A stretch of 64,000 nt of DNA from Klebsormidium nitens (Eukaryota; Streptophyta; Klebsormidiophyceae; Klebsormidiales; Klebsormidiaceae): positions 124,001 to 188,000 of the forward strand of contig DF237052.1 of assembly GCA_000708835.1 (NCBI GenBank), read 5' to 3'. The first letter of the stretch is position 1. Each line of letters opens with the position of its first letter. Below the pieces are notes generated by a model that was given only the letters and a program-made list of their open reading frames with translations, made no database searches and had not been told where the DNA came from. This document shows, in pieces, positions 31,270 through 42,600 of this stretch. The position numbers and the translations under genes are program-made.

Positions 31270-34200
31270 ATGGCGCCTTTCCCCCCCCGTTTCCTGCTGC
31301 TGCTAGTTGCTGCATTGCTGCCAATGTGCCACCTGGCAGAGGCCGGACGCGGGCTCCTCCAAGCGCCGCTCGTGAAGGACGTCTCGGAGTTCTGCTCTGT
31401 TCAGCGTAAGCACTTGGCTGCAAGCTCTGCTGCTTCCTTTCTTGGTGCCGTCTGCGCCCCTTCTTCTATGTAAAAGCTTGGGGAGTGAGATGTGTCAATG
31501 AGCTGAGAATCAGCAAGACTTCGTTCGGAAGAGGAACCCCCTTCCGAAGCAACACCGGCGCCAGGAGCAGGCGCTTGTTGACTGGTGATACAATGGTGGC
31601 TTGCGCATGCCCTGAAGGATCTGCGGACAATGTCACTCAAGTCTCGTTCTAGCTGAGTACAAGGAAAGTCAGTCCAAGAAACAGCTCAGGGTTGGAGGCC
31701 GCAAGAGGGCTGTGTTGAGAGCAGGGCATTGTGCGGTTGTGTGACCGCTCCTCAAGAGCCAATGACAAATCTTGGCAGCCCCCATTTCAACTTTGAGGAG
31801 ATGAAGGAACTTAGCTGGTGCCCGACTTGTTGGGCTGCAGACAGTGTGTCATTTGGGACGAATTGCTCAGCCAAGAGGTTTATGGAGTTGGAATCGGCAT
31901 GAGGCTGCTGATCGTTCAAGTAGTAAGTAATGCTTTCATGTGCTCAGAAGTTGAGGGCTTGATGCTGCTATATTAATGCTGCAAATAAGCTACATTCTGG
32001 CCATTCAGGTAGTGTGGCAAGAAGAGGGGAGACGTGGACAGAAAGAATGTGTCCAAGGTATTTGTGTGCTTCCTGCATGAGAAAGGCAACCCTTTGTCTT
32101 ACAGTCAAGGCTGACAAGCAGAAATTCAGCCCAAGTGCTAGACATTCTCGGAAGAGAAGGCGGGTGGGCATGATGCCTCGGGTCTTTTGATAGAAGAGAC
32201 TGATGATCATTTGAGATGACTTGTTTTCATTGGCCAAGTCTAGCTCGTTCGCGGTCTTTCTCTACCAAAAAGAACAATTTCTTGCTTGTCAAAGGTGGCA
32301 GCTTTGCCAAATCCATAATTTCCTTCTAGAGGTGCTGGCTCATAATTTCTCAGTGTTGAGTTATGAGTATTCTAAAATCAGGGTCTTTTGCATTCCCAGG
32401 AAAGATATCATTATCGTCTTACACACTAGAACAATTTTAGGATGATATTGCCTTCCTTCAGGCTGTCAGATCAAAGATTAGCACCTCTTCTCAGGCCAAA
32501 CTTTCAGCACCATCTGGGGAACTTGATCTGAGCTTCATCTGCCCTCGCTTCATCAAGCATCAACTATTGCTTTTAAGCCCCAATCATCCTTTGTAAATTG
32601 AGACACTGCTTCGATCGGTCAGAACGACTAAGTTGCTAAAAATATAAAAAACAAGTGCTTTGCTAGGGAGGTCCGCATCTCTTACAGCTTCTTCAATCGA
32701 CCTGTCAGTCTTAGTGTCAACTAATTTAGGCTGATTTCCAGTCTGCAGTAGACTCACTAAGTTACACTACACTTTTACAAACCTAGCAGGTTGCTCAAAA
32801 GAAGGTGCAGCATCTAAGGTTTGCTCGTGCTTGCAGGACGGGCCTTCCGCTTTTTCACCCATCTTTTCCCCGACCAATTGGCCCGTGGAGTCCAGATAGA
32901 CTACTGCCAAAACCTTTACCCCAACTTGGGAACAGTCACAGGTAAGTCACCTGTGACTTTGACTGTGACTCTGAACTGTGTAACTCTTCAAATATCCTAG
33001 GATGTGAACGCTTCTGTAAGTCTGGGATACAAAGGTGCCTGCTTGATTTACTGTAAGGCAAACCAGCCCACTTTGTTCTGATGAACCCCACTGTTGCCTT
33101 GCAAAGCCAAGACTTACAGCAGGATGACTCAACTCTCTCGTAACATCAGCTCTCTCATTATCTCGAGTCTTGTGAGTTGGTACTCGAGTCTAGTCATTGA
33201 ACCCATAGCCAGCACCTAAGCAGTCCGTAACCGACCCTATTAACCGCCAAAACCCATGGGTTTGTGCATGCACCACCACCGAGACCGCGCTGCCGGCGGC
33301 GTCCGGCAGGTCGTCTTGTCATTAACCAGCCCGTAACCGACCATGTTTAACCGCCAAAATCCCTCGATTTGTGCAAGGCACCACCACCGAGACCTCGCTG
33401 CCCGGCGGCGGCCGCTTTGGCTAGTTGCCACTAACCAGCCCGTAACCGACCAATGGTTAACCGGCAAAACCCCTGGGTTTGTGCAGGCACCACCACGGAA
33501 ACCGCGCTGCCCGGCGGCGGCCGCTTTGTCCAGGTGTCAATCACCGCGACAAACGTGTTCGCGGTCGCTTTCCTTAACGACGCCAATAACAACCGGACGT
33601 TGCCGCTGCTGGGTGCTGACGTCAGCGTCGGGGACCAGGATCTTGATCAACTGACCCCAGTAAGAGCTTGACTCTGAGTTCCGTTCGTTGCAGATATTGT
33701 TGAGATTGCTTCATTCATGAGTCGAGGACGTAAATCATGTGAGACTACCGATCGGAGAACACCAGTCGGCCGTTTCGTAATAATTGAGGTTTAGATGCCT
33801 TTCCAGTCGATCAGGACACCTGCATGGCCGTCGAACGGATTCTGATACTGATTCACGCTGAATCTAGTGAGGTGGCAAACTGGTAGGACCAAACGGACTG
33901 CCTGATCATCCTTAATCTTGGCTTTCTTTGATGCGCAGAGAACCTAGAGATTGAATCATAAGCTTGGTCTCGAAAGCGAAAAGAAAGGACTCTTCCACTG
34001 TTGCTAAGTTTTTGCAGTACGAAAGCATGGTGAGAAAGAAGATTGCTTCGGAACGAAGGTCACTTTCTTGAGACAGCCGGACCCAAGAATCGTTCAAGAA
34101 CTTCCTCGTAACCACTTTGATTTCATCGACAAAATTCGGCCTGAAAATTCGGCCTGTCTCAGTCCTCTCACCTTGTAGTGTTTTCTCGCCTGTTAACAAG

Positions 34201-37200
34201 ACGACGGCAGCAGCTCTTGAACGTCAGACAACCAAACCCTCGTTCGACTCTGTCTGCAGGAGCAATTCAACCTGGTGACTGCACGTGGCAGCGCCACGTA
34301 CAACCCGAGTTTCATTCAGCTTGACGTGCCAGTTGGTGAGCGCCTAGCATTCACTCCCCGTCTCGTCGACCAACGGTCTAAGTTTTATCAAACTCCACGA
34401 AAGTGACCTTAAGCTCCGATGATAAGAAGGTACACGCACTGGGACGGGGACGGGTTTGGTTTGCGGACTAGATTTTGAAGATCAACTTTGTTTTGGCTGC
34501 ATCGCCCTTGCGGGCCATCAACATAGATCAAGAAGCGATTCCGCGAAGTAGTCATGGCAAAGTAAAGCCAGACTCTCACATACATTCTGCGGCTCTCAGA
34601 TCCTTCCGTCTTGTTGCCATAGCTGTTTACGACGCTAATATAAATCCAAACGTGGTGGCCGGCCGCCTTTTTTGCTGGATCGCTCGATTGTTCGAGGAGA
34701 CTACGCTTTCGTCGTGCCGAGCGCAGGCTCAAGTCAGGCCTTCCCGTCAAGGATCCGCTCGGCTTTTGAACGTAAGGTCTGTTGATTGTTGACGTCAGCA
34801 GGAAGCAGAACGTACCTCTGCTTAATGCTGACGAAAGATACGTCAAACTGCAGGCTCGCCGTTTCCGNNNNNNNNNNNNNNNNNNNNNNNNNNNNNNNNN
34901 NNNNNNNNNNNNNNNNNNNNNNNNNNNNNNNNNNNNNNNNNNNNNNNNNNNNNNNNNNNNNNNNNNNNNNNNNNNNNNNNNNNNNNNNNNNNNNNNNNNN
35001 NNNNNNNNNNNNNNNNNNNNNNNNNNNNNNNNNNNNNNNNNNNNNNNNNNNNNNNNNNNNNNNNNNNNNNNNNNNNNNNNNNNNNNNNNNNNNNNNNNNN
35101 NNNNNNNNNNNNNNNNNNNNNNNNNNNNNNNNNNNNNNNNNNNNNNNNNNNNNNNNNNNNNNNNNNNNNNNNNNNNNNNNNNNNNNNNNNNNNNNNNNNG
35201 TTTCCGTCCCTGCTGAACTTGGACGCCAACGGATGCTCAACGGCTACGTGCAAATGTATTTTTCGGTTGCTGACGTCAGCATCGAGCAGACCGCCTGATT
35301 CCTGACGGAAGATACTCTATCCGTGTTGCAGGCTCGCCGTTCCCATCCCTGCTGGACCTGGACGCCAACATCGACGACCTTTCAGATGGTCCGTAACTTT
35401 TTGACGTCAGCATCAACCAGATGGTCAAATGCTGACGAAGACTACGTCATCATGTGATGCAGGCTCGCCGTTCCCGTCCCTGCTGGACTTAGACGCCAAC
35501 ATCGACGAATGCTCGCCGACACGAATCATTCTCCGAGTGCTGACGTCAGCATCAAGCAGAACGCTGACGAAAAATACGTCATTCTCACTGCAGGCTCGCC
35601 GTTCCCGTCCCTGCTGGACTTGGACGCCAACATCGACGACCTTCGCGGCGTGGTCACCGGTCCAATCCGCCAAAACAGTTACCAGAACGTCGCCGTTGGT
35701 GAGCTCGCCTTCCGCATGTTGTAGGGCGTTAGGGCTTTGCCTTTTCTTGCGGGGAACGCACTTCCGTTTCAGGAAATGAAGTAATGTGAGGGGGAGGTGT
35801 TGGATCGACCAATCCGGAAGGAGATAGAGGGGGTGGCTTTCCATCCTCTTGAGAATGGCGCGTAGCAAAATCGGACTAGAACACGGGGAGGAACAAATTT
35901 CGGAAGTCCAACCGCAATGCTGATTGAGTCGCTTGCAGCCACCCACGTGACTGACATCAACGCAAACCCGGCTTCTGTCCCGTTTCTGTAATTCTAGAGA
36001 ACCTATCAGATGCTGCCGCCTTTCAGTTCTCCAAAACCTGACAGATGCTGACACGTGTCGCTTCCTGGTTGCTTGCAGGCACTCCCGGAGAGATCACCGT
36101 CGCCCAAGTCAGCGTGGCCCCGACCGTCGAAGGCGAACTGCCACCCTTCATCACCGAGAATGTGGATCTTGCTGTGCTTTCGCCCAACCCAGCCCTACAA
36201 GAGCAGGTGAGGAGTCTCGTACTCTGGTGTTAATTTCATCTAACTTAAGAAGCAATTCACGTAGACAGGCGCCCGGTGGACGGGTAGGGTTAGTCGGGTG
36301 GTTGGGGTGGGTGCGGGTGCGGGGCGCGTGAAAGTGAAGGTTAGGTTTTACGTTCACGTACCCGGGTTATAACCTGAATGGATTTTCTGTAAGATGGGCG
36401 GTGAACGAGATCAACGTGCTTGTACGCGTACTCTTGACCTAACCACACCCATACGCTGGCAGTAACCTCAACTCCACAGACGTTTGAATCAACCTGCCGT
36501 TAACTCCGTGTAAAATGAGGGGATCCAAAGTAGCATCCTACAATCAACCCAAAATACACGCACTTAAACATAAGCTCGATCATGCGGCGCGGGTGCAGGC
36601 AAGCCTTGGCTAGATCACGACGGTCCCTATAGAGGCGCTACTTCATCAATTACAAAACTTCAAACGCAAACCGAAGTTACCATCTTTCGCACTTGCGACG
36701 ATATTGATCCGCCCACTCAACCCCGCTGGCCAGTAACCAGACTCAACATGGGGTTACACCAACAGACGGTTAACTGAAAAGTAGGATCGACACTGCTGCG
36801 GCGCTGGTGCAGGCAAATTCTGCGCAGATCACAATGGTCCCTGTAGAGGCGCTCTTTAATCAAACTAAACGTGAACCGTAACCCGAAGTTGACAATTTTC
36901 GCAAATGTGACGACCCTGATTCGCCAATTCAACCCAACCCGTCCTCTGGCCAAACCCAAAATGCTGTTAACTCAACATACCGTCACCTGAACATAAGATC
37001 AATACTGCTGCGCAGGTGCAGGCAATTCTCGCCCAGATTACAATCGTCCCTGGATACGCGCTCATCAGCCAAACAATAAACCCCTTCCGTCAACCAAAGT
37101 TAACATGCTCGGCAGCCGTAGCCACCCTGATTCCCCCCATACCTATCTCAACATAAAATCGATACTTCTGCGCAGGTGCAAGCGCTTCTCGCCCAGATCA

Positions 37201-38567
37201 CAACCGTCCCTGTAGAGGCGCAGTTCAGCCTTGTCGATCTTGAACCTTTCCCGACCAGTCCCCCCGGGGAAACCTGCGACCCGTCCTCCAATCTCCCCAA
37301 CCAGGTGGGCACTCTTGACAATGCCTTTTTTTTCTCCGGCGGGTTGCACTCCGTTGATCCGGTTGATTTTGACCAGAGCTCGATCTGGAACGGGCGCCAA
37401 CGAGCACCCCCGGGGGAACCTGCGACCCGTCCTCCATTCCCAACCAGGTCTGAAAGAGCGCGCTCCGTTCTGGCAATGCCGTTTTGAAGATGGCGGATGT
37501 AGTTTCATTCAGTGCTGTTTCGAACTTGGCGGAATTGGTTTCGTTGTGCCGGTCGTTTTGACCGGAGTTCCGGTTCATCACCGACACTGGCGAAAGCGAA
37601 ATTCGATTTCTTCTGGTGGGTAATCTTCGATGTAAGCGCTGGGTTTCCAGTCGCCTCTCGTTATTGCGTTCGCTTTTATCCTTTTCTCTCAGTGCTGAGA
37701 GATCTCACTTCGTTTTCAAGAGACGGTGGCGGCATCTTCTTAAGACGTCGTGCGTTGATCTGACTGGGCTGTCAAGAGCAGCTTGAGTTAGCCTTCCAGG
37801 GTCTTTGTACGGTCTCTTTGTTGTACTTGCCAGCACCATACGCTATCCTACTCGAGCCCTTAACGACGACGATTGACATGATCCTTCGCTCCCTTCTCGT
37901 TCTCTTCCTTTTCGAGCTCACACTTTCTTCCTTGTCGTCAGTGCTATGACAAAGTACGTTTAGGTCTCCTTCACAAAAGATTCAATAAGCCGACATCCTA
38001 TCCCCCTTGTCTTTTTCTCCCTTCTCGAGCTAAGACTTTCTCTCCTGCCACCAAGGCAATGTAACACGGTGTTGAACACCTTCACAAATGACCTATATCG
38101 AAGCGGACAAGATTCTCCTTTTGTTTCTCTTCCTTCCGGGCTAATACGTTCTTTCTTACCATCATTGCTAAAAGGGGACACCGTTTTTCAATTGCCTCAC
38201 AAACGACCTAAACCGAACATACTTCCTACCCTTTCCTTCCTTCTCGAGCTAACGCTCTCCCTTGTGCCACCAATGCTAAGACGGGAGTCCGTTTTCGAAT
38301 CCCTTCGCAAACGATTGGGCCTGATTCAAGACACGATGTCCCTTCCTTTTTGAGCTAAGACTTTTCCTCTTGCCGTGTATCAATGCTATGACGGAACACG
38401 GTTTCAGATTTTTTTCACCACGATCATTTTTCTTTTCCCCTTCTTTTCCGAGCTGATAGCATTGCTCTCTTGCTGTGCATCAGTGCTACGACGCAAGCGG
38501 AACCGTCTTCGTTTGCTGCACCGGTGCGTGCGGCCCCAACCTTGCTGGCGACCCGCAGTGCGCGTAA
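31270..38567 (+). CDS. Unrecognised secreted protein with Cys-rich C-terminus (8 exons)
   Basis: I do not recognise the family. Exons that join in phase: 31270-31405, 32837-32941, 33487-33659, 34260-34335, 35594-35698, 36079-36206, 37176-37304 and 38484-38567, giving 311 residues. Residues 1-25 are a clear signal peptide (Arg then RFLLLLVAALLP, with an AEA-type cleavage site). The mature part is acidic, contains NNNRT (a possible glycosylation site) and beta-rich segments such as GRFVQVSITATNVFAVAF, and ends with five cysteines in the last 27 residues (about 285, 295, 296, 300, 310). No transmembrane helix follows, so it is probably an extracellular or wall protein. The first intron is long (about 1.4 kb). 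Introns 2, 4, 6 and 7 consist largely of echoes of the following exon, which helped fix the acceptors. The exon 7 donor (CAG|GTGGGC) is the least certain; reading through would give a different tail ending near 37487. Confidence 0.7.
33205..33486 (+). repeat. Two echoes of secreted-protein exon 3 start
   Basis: Units of about 107-110 bases begin with TAACCG(C/G)CAAAA at 33241, 33348 and 33458; the third leads into the true exon 3 (33487). The first two repeat GCACCACCACCGAGACC and the GCGG-rich tract that follows in the exon. The first has lost the AG at the acceptor (GTGCATG), and the second reads GTGCAAGG. Confidence 0.92.
34782..35593 (+). repeat. Array of echoes of secreted-protein exon 5, interrupted by the assembly gap
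   Basis: Copies of the first 50-60 bases of exon 5 start at about 34854, 35193 (inferred), 35332 and 35463; the true exon starts at 35594. The last spacings are 131 bases. Each exon-like part contains GCTCGCCGTT(C/T)CC and most contain CTGGAC(T/C)T(G/A)GACGCCAACATCGA. The intron part of each unit carries TGACGTCAGCA and a GCTGACGA.GA.TACGTCA-like word, so whole exon-intron units were duplicated. Confidence 0.93.
34868..35199. other. Assembly gap (332 N)
   Basis: The run of N lies inside the exon 5 echo array. The left flank ends in GTTTCCG and the right flank begins with the same GTTTCCG at the same place in the repeat unit, so the two sides may overlap or a whole number of repeat units may be missing. 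The coding sequence is not interrupted, because the true exon 5 lies downstream. Confidence 0.99.
36237..36396. repeat. G-rich telomere-like dispersed repeat, copy 3 (intronic)
   Basis: It lies in intron 6 of the secreted-protein gene, starting about 30 bases after the donor. It shares GTGGACGGGTAGGGTTAG, GGTGGTTGGGGTGGGTGCG and GGTTAGGTTTTA with copies 1 and 2. Flanking arms pair imperfectly: CATCT.AC at the left with GT.AGATG at the right, and ATTCACGT with a CCTGAAT-type word. The arms again differ from the other copies. Confidence 0.65.
36580..37070 (+). repeat. Three echoes of secreted-protein exon 7 start
   Basis: Copies begin near 36593, 36807 and 37016; the true exon starts at 37176. 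Each contains GTGCAGGCAA, a CAGAT(C/T)ACA-like word and a GTCCCT...GCGC motif matching GTGCAAGCGC..CAGATCACA..GTCCCTGTAGAGGCGC of the exon. Spacings are 214, 209 and 160 bases. The second and third keep much of the exon, but acceptor quality varies. Confidence 0.88.
37305..37470 (+). repeat. Possible echo of secreted-protein exon 7 end
   Basis: The exon 7 end, with CCCCCGGGGAAACCTGCGACC and CCGTCCTCCA then CCAACCAGGT (37260-37306), recurs at about 37408-37450 as CCCCCGGGGGAACCTGCGACC with CCGTCCTCCATTCC and CCAACCAGGTCTG. Offset is about 148 bases. Both copies end in CCAACCAG|GT, so each could act as a donor; I used the first. Confidence 0.75.
37680..38483 (+). repeat. Array of six or seven echoes of the secreted protein's last exon
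   Basis: Units of about 110 bases end with sequence resembling CAGTGCTACGACGCAAGCGG at the start of exon 8 (38484). Copies begin near 37693, 37942, 38055, 38165, 38273 and 38382, with a poorer one possible near 37830. Each is preceded by a shared C/T-rich block containing TTC.(C/A)GAGCTAA or close variants. Cys-Tyr-like codons (TGCTATGAC) survive in some copies, but frames are broken soon after. Confidence 0.92.
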
Positions 38568-39646
38568 CCGCTGAAGGTTACGGTTGAGATTAAGATTCTA
38601 GCGGTCTCTGCCTGGTCGCGCCAATGGTTGCCGAGTTTCTCAAAGGGTCTTCTGTTAGTGAATGGCATGAGGTTATCATGCAACAGAGCATCAAGACAAT
38701 AAATGGAGGCCCTTGGATCCCCGCGTGAGCCTTGACAGGTGGCACGTACCGTTGCATTTGATGCAACTGACACATTGAGACGTGAAAGTGGTCTTAGGTG
38801 ATTTTCGACGTTTCAATAGCGCCGGAGTAAAATTTGCCAATTAAGGTCTGCCAGTGGATAACGTAGGCAATTGGTTTATATATAGAGTGCCCGGCGCGAA
38901 CTGTAGCTCGGCAGACTGCGCAAACTGCCGAGGTGGCAACACCTGATTCCGTGAAGAGTGTTTTACTAGTGCCAAGACCGGATTGGAACAGCCAAAAGCC
39001 ATTCTCCGTCAAGCTAGTACAATCCTTCGATCCATCCTCGACCGTCACGGGGTAAATTGTGACGGCCATGCACAGCTTGATCATTCGTTCTGAATCCAGA
39101 TTACCTTTGAAAAGTTGGAGAATGGAGAGCTGCATGAGAGTGTCGTGCAGTTGGAGGATATATTGTTCCGACCATGTATACTGATGTTATATAGTTTCGC
39201 ATGATACGTCACTGCATGTCACAGTACAAACCTGAGAACTCCACTGTCATTCACAGTGCATGCTGCACATGACTGATTGAACGCTGAACGTTCGAACATT
39301 ATTGCATTCATGCTTGCTTGCATGAAACATGGGCAGTCGATCAAAAGATTTTGCGCTGCAGCCGTCCATTTCGAGTCACTGACTTCCCTACCACCGTGAC
39401 GGGATCCATGGCGCTAAAACTGCGGCAAACCGCGCCACTCCGAGTTGCAGTTCCTTTTATTACTAATTTATATTAAACATACGCTTGCAAGAAGTCAATC
39501 ATTACTTTACCTCGGGCCGGGCGGCCCGTTTTGACAATTCAGAACGTTCAACACTGGCCGGTTTGCGGGCTGATCTCTTCTGGCCAAGCATCAAAAGCTT
39601 GTCCCTTTCTTTAGATCTGGATTGATGAAGCAGTACGACTGCGACG
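38568..39646. other. Intergenic region between convergent genes
   Basis: About 1.1 kb separates the stop of the secreted-protein gene from the stop of ALG11 on the other strand. It is AT-richer near 39460-39490. I see no exon or repeat. Confidence 0.6.
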
Positions 39647-42600
39647 TTACTTGGCTTTCTTGTCATTTGGCAGAACCGGATAAACTGCCCTCTTAAAATC
39701 CGTCGTAAAGCGCTCCCCCGAAAACTCTTTCGCCTTTTCACGCGCCGCCTGGGCCACGCTTTTCCGCTTAGCTTCGGGCCATTTGAGCACGGTGTGGATA
39801 GCCTCTGCGAACTCATCGACCGTTTCCGCCAGCAGGCCCACTTGCGGAACTGGCACGACGATGTCCGCCTGAGGTCCGCCGGATCTGTGGGCTGCAGGCG
39901 GGATGAACGGAACGGAATCAACGATGGTGGAGTCTGTACACTGTCACTTGAGAGCAGTACACGAAGATCTGCGGCTTAAGAGGGAGGCGAAATCTGAAGT
40001 GCGGTACAAACTTGCTACACCTTTTTCCGTACGTCGCATATTTACTACAGTCAGGTCGACGAAAATGTGTCTAATTTTCGTAAATGACAGCTCGATTCTT
40101 ACGTCATGCGGAGAAAACACAAGTTCTAGCTGAAAGAAGATGCTGCGAGAAGCGAAAGGAAGGCCAAAGAGGCAGTGAGGCCATTCCGCAGAGATCCCTC
40201 ACGCAGAGCGACTTCGAGCCGTTCGATCATGAGTAAAGCAGTGCTTCTTTTTCGGATCATCTCCTAACGAGGAGATGGAAGTATCACCGGAGCCTGCATA
40301 GTGTTTCCTGATGCCACACATCGGAGATATGCAACCCTCTAATGGCACGATCCCAGCGAGTGCATTGCAAAACTCTTGACACATTCCGATGCCCAAAATC
40401 TGAAAACATGGAGACGCTGAGAAGCCCCGTAAGTCTCAATGCAGATTGCCCGTGCAGCCGCGTATTCGACCACCACAGTTCCGACGTCCTTTGAGAGAAT
40501 TGCTGAGAACCTTAAAAGAGCGAACTCCGTAAATGCGGAGATACTTCAGGCAACGAAGCCCTCGACTCCACATCTCAACGAGAGGGACCGCCCCCGTAGT
40601 GATGTATCAAATCACCACAATTCCAGAGAAAGCTTTGTGATATGCGCACAACTAACATTCTGCAAAACCAGGAACACCTGAGCGAAAAAGCCCTGGAATC
40701 CGAGATTTAGATTCCAAAAGACTGAAGTCTAAAACCTCAAAATGCTAGAAACTCACCAATCGGCACCGCCCCTGCGGCCATATACTCAACCACCACGATC
40801 CCGAAGTGTTCGTCGAGCATCGTATGCAGCCCGGCGGACGCCCCCCCGAGCAATTTCTGCAGCTCCGAGTAGGGCGAGTTGACGTGGAAATCCACCCGGT
40901 TGGCAATGCCGAGCTCCCGGGCCAGCGCGCGCAGGTCATCTATCCTCTGCAGAAAGAAGGTCAGAGGCTCTTAACCAGGCAGTGTATAGATCAGTCGCCT
41001 ATTATTGGAATCCTTATAATTCCACACTTTTAAAGCTGTGAATTGGACTGCCGTGGTTACAGAACCAGGTTTGGAACGTGCCGAGATGCCGGGCCGGCGC
41101 GCGAAGGTCGTCTATCCTCTGCAGACACGGATTGGGGAGTTCGGCTGGGGCTGTATGTAGATCAGCCAACTGCGACTTGCTCCTCCTTACTCGAGATTTA
41201 AGGACCATTCTGAAATCTCTTGCTCTGTAATTAGGGATGTCGAGCTCCCGAGCAAGCGCCCGGAGGTCGTCAATCCTCTGGAAAAGTCATTCTAGGGGTT
41301 CAACCTGATGCTGTGTGCAGATTGCTCACCTACGCATTTTCTTGATCTTGATTACATACTTCAAAAAGCTTCCAAACGCTACCTCGTGTCGACTACTCTT
41401 TCTAACACCAGCTTTGGAGAGTTTTGCGCATCCAGCTAAAAATCATTGCATCTCGTCCTTTCTTGAACGTCTGCTCTCGGGTAGAAGCTCTCCGCCATCG
41501 AAAAGGCTCTGAATAGCGCCCGGACATGATTCACTTTAGCTTCCATACGAAAGCCGTCGCTCAATCCCGTTCCAGCCTGTTCACAGAAGTTCAAATTTAT
41601 GGCCCACTTGCAATGCAGCAGAAGCTGATTGATCCTATCGGGAGCTCCACAGGCAATTGAAAACTCAATCTGTAACGTATCTTTAAGAAAGTCTAGGTTC
41701 AAAGTACCACGAAAACCTGTTGGCACCGTTGGAAAGCCACACTAGTCAGCAACTTTGAGGATAGGTGCTGGCGCAACAGGCGAGTAGATAGCACGTCACA
41801 GAAGGAAATCTGACCTTCTCGTCTTCTTTGTGCCGACTGCTCCCCACTAGTTTCAAGCGCCAGTCCACGGAAAAGTCGTTCCCTCTAGCCCCCGCCTCTC
41901 TGCCGGACGCCTTATTGAGGGCTGCGGCAAACGCTTTCAACTGAAGACGGTGGTCCTGCGAGGAGAGAAGAGATGCAACGTCAACAGTGTGTCGGCTGTA
42001 TCTTGACTGAACTCTTTTCCACATTAGGTTTTCCTTCATTTGCGTGCTTTGCAGATACTAAAGCTGCTGAAGATTATTTGATGTTCGTACCCGGTGACGA
42101 TCAGGAATTGTGCCCATTGCAGAAAGTCACTTCTATAATGAAGATGGGCCGCCCAATCAATTCCTAGTGAGCAGCCTGGCATTCCACTTTCCGTGAATCT
42201 GCTCTACTTGGCAGCAATCGGGGCCTGGTTTTCATTGGACAACCGCTATGTCCAACCTGCTACTCACTTCAGAACCTTGCAGAGAAGAAACCGCGGATTC
42301 CACGCCTAATAGCAACAACTAATGTTACTTGGAAACGGGAGCGACGGAACAGCTTCATCGAAAAGAGCAGCCCACCTTTTCCGGCCTAAACTGGGCGACC
42401 GACAGCAGGTACCGTCCCTTCTCGGGTCGCTCCAACGGCAACGCCTGGAGGTGGAACGGAAGCCGTCAACATAACGGCACGCAGAGGCATGACACACTTA
42501 CCCTAGTCCGGAGTAATCAATTCTGTTCTGAAGTTCTAGAATTCAAAGTATCCAAATCAGAAGTTGAAGTAAAGCTCAATGCTCTGGAGCGAAGTTTGCG

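Noticed and set aside
37305-37487. Read-through of secreted-protein exon 7 to a stop near 37487
   Set aside because: The stretch repeats the end of exon 7 and destroys the Cys-rich tail, whereas splicing at 37304 joins in phase to 38484. I kept the spliced model but note the alternative.
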